From NCBI GenBank assembly GCA_947646735.1, contig CANTFK010000983.1:558001-622000 (forward strand): a stretch of DNA of 64,000 bases. Direction: 5' to 3'. Positions 53,478-63,773 of this stretch are shown piece after piece; the first letter of the stretch is position 1, and each line of letters starts with the position of its first letter. The stretch is from Peronospora farinosa. Taxonomy: Eukaryota > Oomycota > Peronosporomycetes > Peronosporales > Peronosporaceae. Both the position numbers and the translations under genes were made by a program. The notes beneath the pieces are model-generated. The model saw nothing but the letters and a program-made list of their open reading frames with translations. It was not told where the DNA came from and ran no database searches.

Positions 53478-54789
53478 TGGCCATATATCTGAGGTAAATT
53501 TGGGCCAGTACGTGAATTTACCGGCGACAAAATATGTCGAGGTTCCGCTGAAGAAGGTTACGTCGGACCAGTGGAAATTATGGATGACCCGGGGAGACAG
53601 ATGGGTGACTACGATGATCCAAGGACATGGACATCGTCAATTCTTGAGGGCCACCAATGTGAGTGACAAGGACCTGATCCTACACGAGGATACTAAGCTG
53701 GGCATTTGGCTGACTAAGGACCGGGTTCCCCGGGCCCAAGGATTCGTGTCAGTTGGTTCTAGAAGGTACGCTGAATGGAAAAATCTAGCCTACCAAGCAA
53801 CCACCGACGAGGAGGATGCAGAAACCACTCATGAAGAAGTATACCAAGGTCCGATGGTCGAGAAACCTCAGTACGTGACTCCACATAAAATGTTGCTACG
53901 GACGGGGACACAAGTGCCAGTGGTTAACGCGGTGCACGAGTCTGTTATGAGGGACCCTGAGTCATTGCCATTAGATCAGGAATCTGGAGGGGAGGCCGAC
54001 GATAGAGGTCAACCATCTAGAGCTAGCGTGGGCAACGAAGTATCATCGAAGGATAGGACCGATATGGAGAGGGTCCACCCAGAGGAGGGTCCACCGGTCC
54101 ACCCAGAGGAGGGTCCACCGGCCCACCCAGAGGAGGGTCCACCGGCCCACCCAGCAGGGGGTCCACCGGCCCACCCAGCAGAGGGTCCACCGGTCATCAA
54201 GGCTGAAGTAGATACTCCCGATGACCAAGTCTGTGTTCACGAGAGTGGAGATTTATGTGCCGAAGATATCGAAAAAAATTGGTCTGTTATCCCTGAGGTC
54301 ATCCCATCTACAAACGAAGTTATGTTGGAAGACATCCAGATCCCAGACCCCGGTGATACCCCAAAGGTGGACCGCCTCCGCCAGATTATATGGAGAAAAC
54401 GACATTTGCTGATGGGAAAAGGTAATGCATTACCCCCGGCGGCTCGAAGAGCAGTGTGCGACATTGATGTTGGGAACGCACGGCCAATCGCCCAACGGGT
54501 ACGGAAGGTGGCCCCTCAATTTAGGGAGAAGCTGGCAGACCTGATAAAAGGCCTCTTGTCATCCAAGATAATCCAGCATTCCACCTCCCCATGGGCCAGT
54601 CCAATTGCAATTATTGTCAAGAAGAATGGGGTGGATATAAGGCTGTGCATTGACTACCGGATGGTGAATGATTTAACGCGGCTTATGGTGTATCCTATGC
54701 CTCTCGTGAATGAGTTGCTGGAAGACCTAGATAAGGCCCTGTGGTACTGCTCACTGGATATGGCTAGCGGTTTTGGGTGGTCAGTATGA
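53299..54789 (+). CDS. TE-F pol: protease end, linker, RT start
   Basis: 496 aa. The linker carries tandem HPEEGPP/HPAGGPP units (54069-54195). RT begins with QFREKLADLIKGLLSSKIIQ, SPWASPIAIIVKKNGVDIRL and CIDYRMVNDLTRLMVYPMPL. The frame breaks at a T run near 54765-54768 just after CSLDMASGF. Confidence 0.85.
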   Translation: MNGVLVYFFNVWVGSMAGQDVLLGMDFMVPAGIRLDMADGTICLPDEVRIQLTGRKTLYSGHISEVNLGQYVNLPATKYVEVPLKKVTSDQWKLWMTRGDRWVTTMIQGHGHRQFLRATNVSDKDLILHEDTKLGIWLTKDRVPRAQGFVSVGSRRYAEWKNLAYQATTDEEDAETTHEEVYQGPMVEKPQYVTPHKMLLRTGTQVPVVNAVHESVMRDPESLPLDQESGGEADDRGQPSRASVGNEVSSKDRTDMERVHPEEGPPVHPEEGPPAHPEEGPPAHPAGGPPAHPAEGPPVIKAEVDTPDDQVCVHESGDLCAEDIEKNWSVIPEVIPSTNEVMLEDIQIPDPGDTPKVDRLRQIIWRKRHLLMGKGNALPPAARRAVCDIDVGNARPIAQRVRKVAPQFREKLADLIKGLLSSKIIQHSTSPWASPIAIIVKKNGVDIRLCIDYRMVNDLTRLMVYPMPLVNELLEDLDKALWYCSLDMASGFGWSV

Positions 54790-55811
54790 CCGAACGAGCC
54801 CGTTTAATCTCGGCGTTTGTAACCCCGCTCGGACTTTTTGAGTGGAGACGAATGCCGTTTGGACTGAAGAATGCGCCGCAGATCTATCAGCGGCTGTTGG
54901 ATAATGCTTTATATGGGTTTCTTACGATTTCCTCCGAGCCGGGCTCTGACAAACCAGAGGACCTGTTCGAGGTGGGCCATTCAGAGGTAGACCTCAAGAA
55001 GTCTATATTAGGACGTAGGTCCTATATCGACGACATTTTGGTGACCTCGGAGTCATGGGATGACTTATGCGTGAAAGTGGAACGACTTTTGGAGGTGTGT
55101 GACAAGTGGAACTTATCGATCAGCGCGGTTAAGAGCTGATGGGGCTGTCAAAAGGTAGATTACCTTGGCCACCAAGTATCAGCGGAAGGGCTGGAGGCCC
55201 ACCCTAAGGACCTTCAGTCCTTGGTGGACTTACCGTTGCCCACTACCCTGAAAGCTATGCAGTCGTTTCTCGGGAGTCTTAACTATTACAGTCGGTTCCT
55301 GGAGGACTACGCCATTTATGCATCCATCCTGTACGAATTAAGGGAAGTGGATTACCACGTATTACGAAACCGGATAAGCAGGACTGGGAACATACAGGGA
55401 GATGACCAGGAGGAGGACCGATGGGCCCGGGTGCAGTTAGCATTTGCTATGTTAAAGAATAAGATCGCCACTGCCCCAATCCTCCGCCATTTTGATCCAG
55501 ACCGGGAACCCGTCATTATTGTCTATGCTAGCGAGTGGGCCATCTCGGCATCCCTGGTGCAGGAATATGAAGGGGTGTATATGCCGGTAACTTTCACGAG
55601 TCGGACTTTGAAGCCAAATGAGATCAACTATGGGCTGGTGGACAAGGAAGTGCTGGCGCTATTGCGAATACTACACATCACTGGTCACCCGACCTATCAA
55701 GGTCTTGACCCGACACTCAACGCTGGCGTGGATAGTCCGGTCACCGGGTCTACAAGGTCGCCTGGGAAACTGGGCTGCACTCCTGACTCAATGGACGTTA
55801 GAAGTGGTTAA
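54777..55811 (+). pseudogene. TE-F RT end and first RNase H
   Basis: RISAFVTPLGLFEWRRMPFG-type palm (54800-54880), catalytic box SYIDDILV (55018-55041, intact), one TGA at 55137 (likely former Trp), thumb and connection (TLKAMQSFLGSLNYYSRFLE), and RNase H (REPVIIVYASEWAISASLVQ, YGLVDKEVLALL). A frame change near 55680 leads to the next ORF. Confidence 0.85.
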
Positions 55812-58158
55812 TTGCAAGAAGGGCGAAGATGAAATACTGGGAACATTAGCGGCAAGCATTACGCCTCGCGAAAATGTGGACTCTATTCTATCTTCAATCG
55901 CCCCCAAGGAGCATCCGCGCCAAGCTATCACGGTGGTTCCTCCTATAGTCGAACCTGAGGAAGTCTTGTACGTGGTCAGTTTCGATGGGTCTGCACGAGT
56001 TAAGCGTGGGGGAGGAGCCTGCAGTGCTATTGTGTGGCAACTCCCGGAATGGACGGTAGTCGCCGCTGCTTCCCGGTATTTAACTGAAGCGACAGTAAAT
56101 GAGGCAGAGTATGAAGGCCTATTGTTGGGCTTCCTTCTACTGGAGAACCTGGAGCGTAGACGTCTAGTAGTGTGTGGAGATTCTAACCTGGTCGTGCGAC
56201 AGATGCGAGGAGAAATCGAGTGTAAGGCGCAGGGCCTGACAGTACGACGGGCGAAGGCCCTGGAAAAACTCAGGTCCTGGCCCGTTCACGAGTTTCTACA
56301 CATGAAGCGCAAATGGAACCAAAGTGCAGACCGTCTCGCTAACGCGGCCCTGCAACAGCAACGAGGGGTCGAAATAATACCTGAGGAAGAGTGGAAAGAC
56401 CTCGAAGAGATTAATCGTCTGCCTGAACTCTTGGTACCCAAGAATCCCAGCCCAGCAATGCGAATTACGGCTGTCACGAGGTCTCGGGTCCGGTCCAGGA
56501 TGCCGACAGAGGTTGTGCAAGAAGAGGTGGTGCAACGGATACGAATTGAGCGAATTTCGGCTGCCCAAGACGAAGAAATGTGGATACGCGACTTGAAGCT
56601 CTATTTAAGGGGTGAATGGAGCGGTTTACCCGCAGAAGTGGCGTTGGCATGCGGCAAGATCGAGACGAATTACGCTTTGGATGAGGACGGACTTCTATTG
56701 TATTGCCCGGGTCTGGGGACAGCTGAAGAGGATCGCGATGGGTGGATACGGCTAGTGATACCCGAAAGCCTACAACAAGATTTTCTGCACCATTACCACA
56801 AGAGTCTTGAAGGGGGACACCAAGGAATCGGCCGCACATACCAGCGCATACGAAGGCATTTCCATTGGAGAGGGTTGTTTCGAAGTGTACAGCGCTTCGT
56901 TGGTACTTGTGTCGACTGTGAGACCGGAAAAGGTGGACCCACCTTACGAGGGAAGACCCCAGGAAATGATCGGGCAACCTACCCATTTCAGGTCATCGCG
57001 ATGGATCATATTCCATCGTTGCCCAAGTCGTTTAAGGGAAACACGGAGCTGTTGATATGGGTGGACCTGTTTACTGGTTATGTAATTGCTAAGGCCAGCT
57101 CGTCGAGGTCGGCACAAACCGTGGCAGAAGGGTACGAAGAATGTGTATTTCGAAGGTTTGGGGCCAGTGAGGCGATCCGACACGACAGGGAACCAAGTTT
57201 CATGTCGGATTTCTTTCGCGCTTTCAACCGCATGATTGGGCAAAAGCAGCGGGCCACAATGGCCTACCGGCCGCAGGCCAATGGAACTGCGGAAAGGATG
57301 GTACAGACGATCACCCGAGCTATCAAGATGTATGTGTCGGAGGTGGACCAAAGAGATTGGGATGCATATGCGGAACGGCTCACATTTGCGCTGAACACGG
57401 CGCAGGACCGGGTCCGAAAGGAGACTCCATTCTACCTGGTGCATGGTTGGGACGCACGAAGCACGTTGGAGGCCACAATACCGCTGGGTAGTACCAGGCG
57501 GCGTGACGGTGACCCCCGCCGGTGGCGATATGGCGTACAGCGGCAGTATCGCCGGGCAAGGGAACAAGTCAACGAGTTATTGCGATCGGCAATGGAAAGT
57601 CGAGCCGAGATCCACAATGAAGATGTGGCGGATAGCATGATTGAGACAGAATCTCAGGTGTGGTTGTATTTAGACCGGGTCAAGGAAGGCTATGCCCGAA
57701 AATTGGCCCACCTATGGCATGGTCCATTCCGAGTACGAAAGATGGTGGGGGACCATGCAGCTCGCCTGGATATCAGTGGGACCGATTACCTCATTTACCC
57801 GTTGGTGCACCTTTCGAAGTTGAAGCTAGTTCGGCAATATCCCGACAGACCGAATACGGTGTTGGTGGTGGACGAAACCGATCGAGTGGATTTTGACGAA
57901 GCCCTGCTACCAGAGGATAGCTGGGATGCGGAGTTGGAAGACAATGAGTATGAAGTGAAGATGATTCTTGACAAGCGCATGGGAAGAAAAACTCGGTATG
58001 GTCGTATTCAATGTGAATACCTGGTGCAGTGGAAAGGATACTCCGATCCGTCGTGGGTAGACGAGGTGGACCTCAATTGCGGTGGACTACCTGAGGACTA
58101 CGAACGCAGGCAAGTCACTCGGAATCGTTTTGAGGTGATGCAGAGCCATGAGGAGTAG
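55618..58158 (+). CDS. TE-F second RNase H, integrase and chromodomain
   Basis: 846 aa. After the end of the first RNase H comes a complete second one: VVSFDGSARVKRGGGACSAI (Asp), NEAEYEGLLLGF (Glu), VVCGDSNLVVRQMRGE (Asp) and WNQSADRLANAAL, the order and spacing of type I cellular/archaeal RNase H. Integrase has a zinc module (HYHKSLEGGHQGIGRTYQRI ... CVDC) and a D,D,E core (IAMDHIPSLPKS, IRHDREPSFMSDF, ANGTAERMVQTITRA). The C-terminus is a chromodomain (YEVKMILDKRMGRKTRYG, EYLVQWKGYSDPSWVDE). This is the longest intact pol piece in the window. Confidence 0.92.
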   Translation: MRSTMGWWTRKCWRYCEYYTSLVTRPIKVLTRHSTLAWIVRSPGLQGRLGNWAALLTQWTLEVVNCKKGEDEILGTLAASITPRENVDSILSSIAPKEHPRQAITVVPPIVEPEEVLYVVSFDGSARVKRGGGACSAIVWQLPEWTVVAAASRYLTEATVNEAEYEGLLLGFLLLENLERRRLVVCGDSNLVVRQMRGEIECKAQGLTVRRAKALEKLRSWPVHEFLHMKRKWNQSADRLANAALQQQRGVEIIPEEEWKDLEEINRLPELLVPKNPSPAMRITAVTRSRVRSRMPTEVVQEEVVQRIRIERISAAQDEEMWIRDLKLYLRGEWSGLPAEVALACGKIETNYALDEDGLLLYCPGLGTAEEDRDGWIRLVIPESLQQDFLHHYHKSLEGGHQGIGRTYQRIRRHFHWRGLFRSVQRFVGTCVDCETGKGGPTLRGKTPGNDRATYPFQVIAMDHIPSLPKSFKGNTELLIWVDLFTGYVIAKASSSRSAQTVAEGYEECVFRRFGASEAIRHDREPSFMSDFFRAFNRMIGQKQRATMAYRPQANGTAERMVQTITRAIKMYVSEVDQRDWDAYAERLTFALNTAQDRVRKETPFYLVHGWDARSTLEATIPLGSTRRRDGDPRRWRYGVQRQYRRAREQVNELLRSAMESRAEIHNEDVADSMIETESQVWLYLDRVKEGYARKLAHLWHGPFRVRKMVGDHAARLDISGTDYLIYPLVHLSKLKLVRQYPDRPNTVLVVDETDRVDFDEALLPEDSWDAELEDNEYEVKMILDKRMGRKTRYGRIQCEYLVQWKGYSDPSWVDEVDLNCGGLPEDYERRQVTRNRFEVMQSHEE

Positions 58159-58421
58159 AGGGGAGAGTTTGTCTTGGGAAGGCCAAGATGATGCAAGAAG
58201 GAGGTGGTATGTGTTGCATGCACAGAGATTGGTCAAGTCATGTATTCGAGAAGTGCAGCAGAACAAGAAGAGTGAAGTATTGCTAACCTGTAGAGGACAC
58301 CGAGGGACTACCTACCTAAGATATGGCACCAAAGAGGAAAATTGAGAATGTGCTAGGGATTTCGAGGTGAAATGGCATTATCTCGGCTTATTAAGGATGC
58401 ACTTAAAGCTAGTGATAACCC
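58159..58421 (+). other. Spacer between TE-F pol and aORF ends
   Basis: The two converging genes end 263 bp apart. No further frame or clear terminator was seen. Confidence 0.4.
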
Positions 58422-60760
58422 TCAGGCGGTGTCGGGTGGAGAAAACTTGCCATGGAGACGGGGAACCCCGAAAGCGGGATGCTCGTGGATGTTCTTGTGG
58501 TAAAAGATGCGCCACGGTTCGACATCATCCACCACCTGCAACGCCGCCATAAGCCCCGGTTGAGAGCTCTCCTGGTTGACCCTTGGGGTCCAGTAAGACA
58601 GCTGACGCGTGGGGGTAACGGGCTGGAAGAAGGGGTCCAGCAGGATGTCCAAGTCACAGTGACCTGCTACCATCCCCTGCAGGACCTTCTTCAGCACTCC
58701 CATCCAAGCCTGTGTCGCCTTGGCCCGTCGTTTTTTCCGGGCGTTGTAAATGCGGGAGATGTACGCACTGCCAGAACGAAGAGCTATGGAGAAATGAAGA
58801 CGGTGCCGGTCCTCCCACAAACTCTGGCGCGATGCGTCTACGTAGGCATCGTGGAGCTCCACCAGTCCAACAAACCAGCCGTTTACGGGGAACGAGAGAG
58901 GATACTCGGACTTCGTCTGCTGCTCCCATGGGCGCGAGTTCATCAACAGCCGGAGCTGAGACTCCGTTACGAGACTATTAGTCTCGCCCAGGCGGTCCTT
59001 GGATCTCTTGTCTAAAGGGGGGCCCGGACCCATCCACGAAGCTGGAAGGGTTATGCGGGACCACAGGTCTTTCACGCTCAATTGCGAGATCGCAAGGGGG
59101 CCTACCATAGAGACGGGCCATGGGGCAACGTCTTCGGTCTTGAACAAACTTGGCTGGGCATATCCCGGAATGGATGGGCCCCAGGCGTTGGAACCAGCGG
59201 GACCTTTGGATGCTGGCACCCCTTGATCATCAGAGTCGAGACTCTCAGTATCGGACTCAGAAGGACCGAAAAGCTGGATGAACAGGTCGGAAGGAGGCGT
59301 GGGCGTCTTTTCCGAGCTGGAAGAAGCAGCAGGTGACGTCTGTACTTCGGGAGGAGGATTGGCCATTGGTTTCCCAGTGGACCCCACCGGTTTAGGAAGA
59401 GGCTTGGACGTTGGTTTCCTAGTGGACCCCGCTGATTTCGTTGGTTTCCCAGCAGACCCCGCCGGTTTTGGAAAAGACTTGGACGTTGGTTTCCCAGTGG
59501 ACCCCGCCGGTTTCGTTGGTTTCCCAGTGGACCCCGCCGGTTTTGGAAGAGGCTTGGACGTTGGTTTCCCGGTGGACCCTGCCGGTTTCGTTGGTTTCCC
59601 AGTGGACCCCGCCGGTTTCGTTGGTTTCCCAGTGGACCCCTCCGGTTTCGTTGGTTTCCCAGTGGACCCCGCCGGTTTAGGAAGAGACTTGGACGTTGGT
59701 TTCCCAGTGGACCCCGCCGGTTTGGGAAGAGGCTTGACTTTTGGTCTCCCAGTGGATCCCACCGGTTTGGACTCCGTTGATGTTGGGAGAGGACCGGACT
59801 TGGATGTCCCAGTAGATCCCACGGACGTCGAAGAAGGGCCGGATGTCGTTTTACGAGATAAGTCCACCACCTCTGGAGCGGGTTTCCCCACGGAAGTCAC
59901 CGGGCTACCACGACGACGAGAGGCACGTGATCGAGCCATCGCCGCTAGCAGAGACTCATCGCTGCTACTGGACTCGTCTTCAGGGGAACTTGGGGCACGG
60001 GTGGTCCGACGCTTCTTCGATGAGGAAGGGGCTGGAACTTCGGCAGCAGGAGACCGAGATCTTTTAGCTCTGGAAGGTCCTGGGACCTTAGTCATAGGCG
60101 AGGCAGATCTATCCGCGGCGCTCCGAGCTACGGCCAGCTGTTTCTGGAGTTGGTCCCGTTGGCAGGCGACTTGCTTCACGAGAGATTTAGAGCGGGCCAG
60201 CTCATCTCGAAGTAGTGACACCGAAGATCGGCCGTGGTGGTATCCAACTTGGCCTCCAGCTCTTCTATCTGAAGTGTGAAGCTCGTCACCGTGGCCTCAT
60301 ACTGGCCCCTCCAGTACCGAATCTTGGACCGAGACGCTTCAACTTCAAGCCGATAATCCTTCCGGGTGGCGAGCGCATCTCGGTATTCCGCAATGGTTAG
60401 CTGGTCGGTTTCATGATCGCGGACGAGCTTCCGAATTCGAGCCTCGATCCGGGGAAGATCAACTTTTCCAAGTCGAACGACCTCGTCCACGCGACTCTGC
60501 AAGTCTTGGGCCCGGCGATGCTCAGCCTGATAGGCCTGCTGGAGGGCCCTATTATTGTCAGCAAGGGTCTCCATAACTTGGGCTCGTTCCATCGCCAGCT
60601 GGATCGCTTCTCACGCCCGGGTAACACTCGCATAATCGGGGGGCTCTCCGACAAGGTCTACAGTCGGAATGACCAAGGCAGGGTCAGGTCCAGGCAGTGG
60701 AGGGGTAGACAAACGGCCAGGTGCTGGGGGTTCGTCGGAGAAAGAACTGGAAGAGGCCAC
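58422..60760 (-). pseudogene. TE-F antisense ORF (aORF), about 780 codons
   Basis: An opposite-strand frame starting about 138 bp from the 3' LTR. The frame from about 60760 (GTG; the ATG may be mutated) has one TGA (60613-60611) and continues as 60592-60176, a long coiled coil (DNNRALQQAYQAEHRRAQDL, FTLQIEELEAKLDTTTADLR). It shifts near 60200 into 60221-58422 (599 aa): more coiled coil, a Ser/Arg/Pro stretch, a 10-residue repeat array (KPAGSTGKPT type, 59370-59760), then a conserved-looking 230-aa C-terminal domain (PLAISQLSVKDLWSRITLP, YPLSFPVNGWFVGLVELHDA). It does not overlap pol, so it is not an antisense shadow. Family unknown. Confidence 0.6.
59370..59760. repeat. 30-bp tandem repeat in the TE-F aORF
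   Basis: Units of about 30 bp (plus: ggtttcccagtggaccccgc...) and longer variants, encoding 10-residue blocks on the minus strand without breaking frame. Confidence 0.9.
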
Positions 60761-60897
60761 TGGTAAATAAAGAGTGGGTGAGTTGGTGAATACGAAAGAT
60801 CGTCAAGCACTTGGACACCTACTTATATGTTAAGGAGACGGGACAAGGATGCACGGGGTCTTGCCGCAGTTCGGAAGACCAGCGCGCAGGGGACAGC
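60761..60897 (-). promoter_or_regulatory. Possible TE-F antisense promoter region
   Basis: Between the aORF and the 3' LTR. On the minus strand ACATATAAGT (about 60830-60821) is TATA-like and lies about 60 bp upstream of the aORF start. Inferred only. Confidence 0.3.
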
Positions 60898-62190
60898 TGT
60901 GGAGAAGTGCCAGAGAAATGGGGGGCCCTTCGTAGTTATTATAATAACTGGCGGGAAAGATCTCGGTCACTCTCTTGAATGAGTGACAGGGAGTGACCAG
61001 GGTCCCGAACTGGTCCAAGGTCCCGAGTTCGGAGAAGATACTAGGATGCCCTACACTACAGACCAAAGGACCAGTGCTGCTAGGACAGCTTAAGTTGACC
61101 CCAGGTAACAGGTGGGTCCCAGACAACAGGTGGACCCAGGTGACCGGTGGACCCCAGGCAACAGGTTGACCCAGACAACAGGTGGACCCAGGTGACAGGT
61201 GGACCCAGGTGACAGGTGGACCCAAGGTAGCATGTGGACTCCAGGCAACATGCGGACCCCAGGTAACAGGGGCCCAGGGGTACCAGGATACTAAGGCCCA
61301 GGGGCCTAGGGGTGCCAGGGTACGGGGCCTAGGGGTACCAGGGTGCCGGGGCCCAGGGGCCTAAGGGTACCAGGATACTAGGGCCCAGGGACCTAAGGGT
61401 ACTAGGGTACCGGGGCCTAGGGGTACCAGGGTGCCGGGGCCCAGGGTACCGAGGCCCAGGGGTACCAGGGCCCAATGTCCGAGGGTGCAGAACCGGTACA
61501 CAGAATATCGAAGATTACAGAAAGTACAGGGTACCAAGGAGCCAGTCCTTCCTCCAAGAGTCGGCACGTGACACTTTCCAGATCAAAGGGTTAGGGTTAG
61601 GCAAGAAAAGCATACAGAGAATAAGATAAATAAACACACTCGAATTTGCATTACACGTGGCAGCTTTAAGCGCCCCTCCTAAGCTTCTCCGTCGCTACAC
61701 CTCTTCCGGGCGGGATACCCTTTGGCCCCCCGACGTCCAGCAGGTGTTAGACGGCTCAAGCAACGCAAGTTGAACCTCAGGATAGCTGGCCTGAGGTTTC
61801 AAGTAAGTGTCAACACTCTACGACCCGCTACAGGAAGCGGTTTCCCTACGGGGAAGAACACAAAGGGGTCCAAGGACCAAGAACAGTCAGCCACCAAAGG
61901 GGTACATAGTACCAGGTGCATCGCTCTCGACTAAGTCGATTGAGCCCAAGAAACCCGGTCCCAAGTGAAGTATATCCACTCGGGGACCACCAAGTCCAAG
62001 TCTTATACAAAGACCAAGTTTAAGTCTTCTACGTCAACCGAGGAGCAAGACCAGCCAAGCCGACGCGTACACAAGGTGAGACCCAAGGCCAATACGACAC
62101 GGTATCGGGGTACCCCCTCCGTAAGTCGGCAGTCCGGCGCTGTGTGTGTTTGTGGATCTCTTACGTTGTTTGAGAATCCGCTCCACCACA
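60898..62190 (+). repeat. TE-F 3' LTR
   Basis: 1,293 bp, highly similar to the 5' LTR outside the repeat mosaic (61265-61480 here). Confidence 0.93.
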
Positions 62191-62373
62191 CGGATCACGC
62201 GATCACTGCGGACCGCTGTAAATTCAACGCATCTCTCGCCGAGAATGGGACCGAGATCCGGCTAACATTCTTCTCTGAATTTAATTCCAAGGACTGTTGA
62301 ATATAAGCCGGGCAAGTCGAATGTCTTGGCTGACGCGTTATCGTGCAGACCAGACTTCGAGGCAAGACACCAG
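62191..62373 (+). pseudogene. TE-E RNase H end
   Basis: Starts CGGATCACGCG and restores the YTDHA motif of RNase H across TE-F; ends with VEYKPGKSNVLADALSCRPD. Small indels are present. Confidence 0.8.
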
Positions 62374-63769
62374 TGTGGTGGAGTTTGTTCTTAAAATTGA
62401 CCCCAAACCACCCACTGTGCCGGACTGCCGACTGTCGGGGAGAGGGGGGTACCCCGATGCCGCGAATGGACCTTCTCTCACCTTGTGTACCCGTCGGCTG
62501 GCGGGTTGCACTCTTCGGAAGACTTGGTGAAGATGTAGACGTCTGCCTTGAGGGAGGTAGACCTGGGGGGCCTCGAGTGGATATGCTTCACTCGGTGGGC
62601 CGGTAGGTGGTCACTCGATCGACCTTGTCGAGAGTGGACTTAGAACCAAATTCTTCAGGGGCGCTTGTCGTCCCTGGCCTTTTCCTTCTGTTTCAGGGGT
62701 ATCAACCACCTGACCTTTACGTTGCTCCCGGACCTTGAGGTGAGGGAGACCGCTTCCGATAGCGGGTCTTGGGGGGGGTGTTGCTACTCGAACGAGCTCA
62801 CAGGCCAAATATATCCTGGAGCTCAATTCGCACTTGAGCTTCGCTACACAACTGTCTTTGACGGGGGGCCAAAATATATCCCTTCCCGGAACAGTGAGTA
62901 GCTTAGAGCAAGTTCTTCTTGGGTGACGGAGTCGTGCCACGTGAGGTTCAGCTTGCACTTGAGTCTAACCACACGTCTGTCTTCAACGGGGGGGGGCCAA
63001 ATATATCCCCTCCCCGGAACAGGCGTGTGGCCAGACTCGAGTTCCTTTACAGCGCGACGAAGACTTGCCAAGTAGATCGCAAATTGAGTAGTATTTAATA
63101 TAGTCCTATCCTTTTAAATCCTTTACTCTATCCTTGCCTGAAGCTCTGATTCCTTGCGTCGACTGGTCTGATCCTTGTATTAACTGGTCAGGAGTGGATG
63201 AACGACGAGGGACCCAGGTCTACCGACGAGGGACCGGGCTCTACCGACGAGGGACCGGGTCTACCGACGAGGGACCGGGTCTACCGATGAGGGATCGAGT
63301 TCGACCGATGAGGGACCCAGGTCTACCCATGAGGGACCTGGTCGAACATTGAGGGACCGGGTCTACCGACGAGGAGCCGAGGTCGAACGATGAGGGACCC
63401 AGGTCTACCGATGAGGGACCTGGTCGACCAATGAGGGACCAAGTCTACCGATGAGGGACCAGGCCTTCCAAAGGGGCCATGGTCGACTCCCTTCGGTACC
63501 AGTTAAACAGTAACCTGGCAATGACCTCTCCTTTGTTTGTCTTTCGCATTCTCAGCCAACGGTCGCTTCACTCCGAGGTCCCCTTTCTCTCCGGTCTCTT
63601 CTCTCCGGTACGTGGTCCCTTGTCCCTTCCAACCAACTGGTCCCTGGGTTCTTCACAATTTAGGAAAGCACTTCACCACACCAGGAAAGTGTGTCTCGTG
63701 CGAAAGCACATGTTGAGCCGTCAACATTGGCAGCCATGAAGGCCTCACATGTGACGAGCTCAATGGCCA
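62374..63769 (-). repeat. Solo LTR related to TE-F, reverse orientation
   Basis: 1,396 bp. On the plus strand it begins TGTGGTGGAG, the reverse complement of the TE-F LTR 3' end, and shares diverged blocks with it. Flanks CCAG (62370-62373 and 63770-63773) form a 4-bp duplication, as for TE-F. It contains a 21-bp-type tandem array of gagggaccgggtctaccgac units (63205-63470). It lies inside TE-E. Confidence 0.75.
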
Positions 63770-63773
63770 CCAG

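Larger units (their letters stand above)
48922..62190 (+). mobile_element. TE-F: 13.3-kb Ty3/gypsy element with dual RNase H
   Basis: LTRs 48922-50357 (1,436 bp) and 60898-62190 (1,293 bp), TGTGG...CCACA, with a 4-bp duplication CGGA on both sides. It interrupts TE-E RNase H, whose frame is restored exactly when TE-F and one CGGA are removed. It has gag, -1 frameshift signal, protease, RT, RNase H, a second RNase H of cellular type, integrase, chromodomain, and a long antisense ORF. The extra RNase H recalls the oomycete Chronos-type and plant Tat-type elements, as I remember the literature. Confidence 0.93.

Noticed and set aside
59370..59760. Repeat array read as a plus-strand protein (FPVDPAGFVG type, 333 aa)
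   Set aside because: The minus frame joins upstream coiled coil and downstream domain; the plus frame is its mirror.
63205..63470. Possible CRISPR-like array
   Set aside because: Units are contiguous tandem copies without unique spacers, within an LTR.
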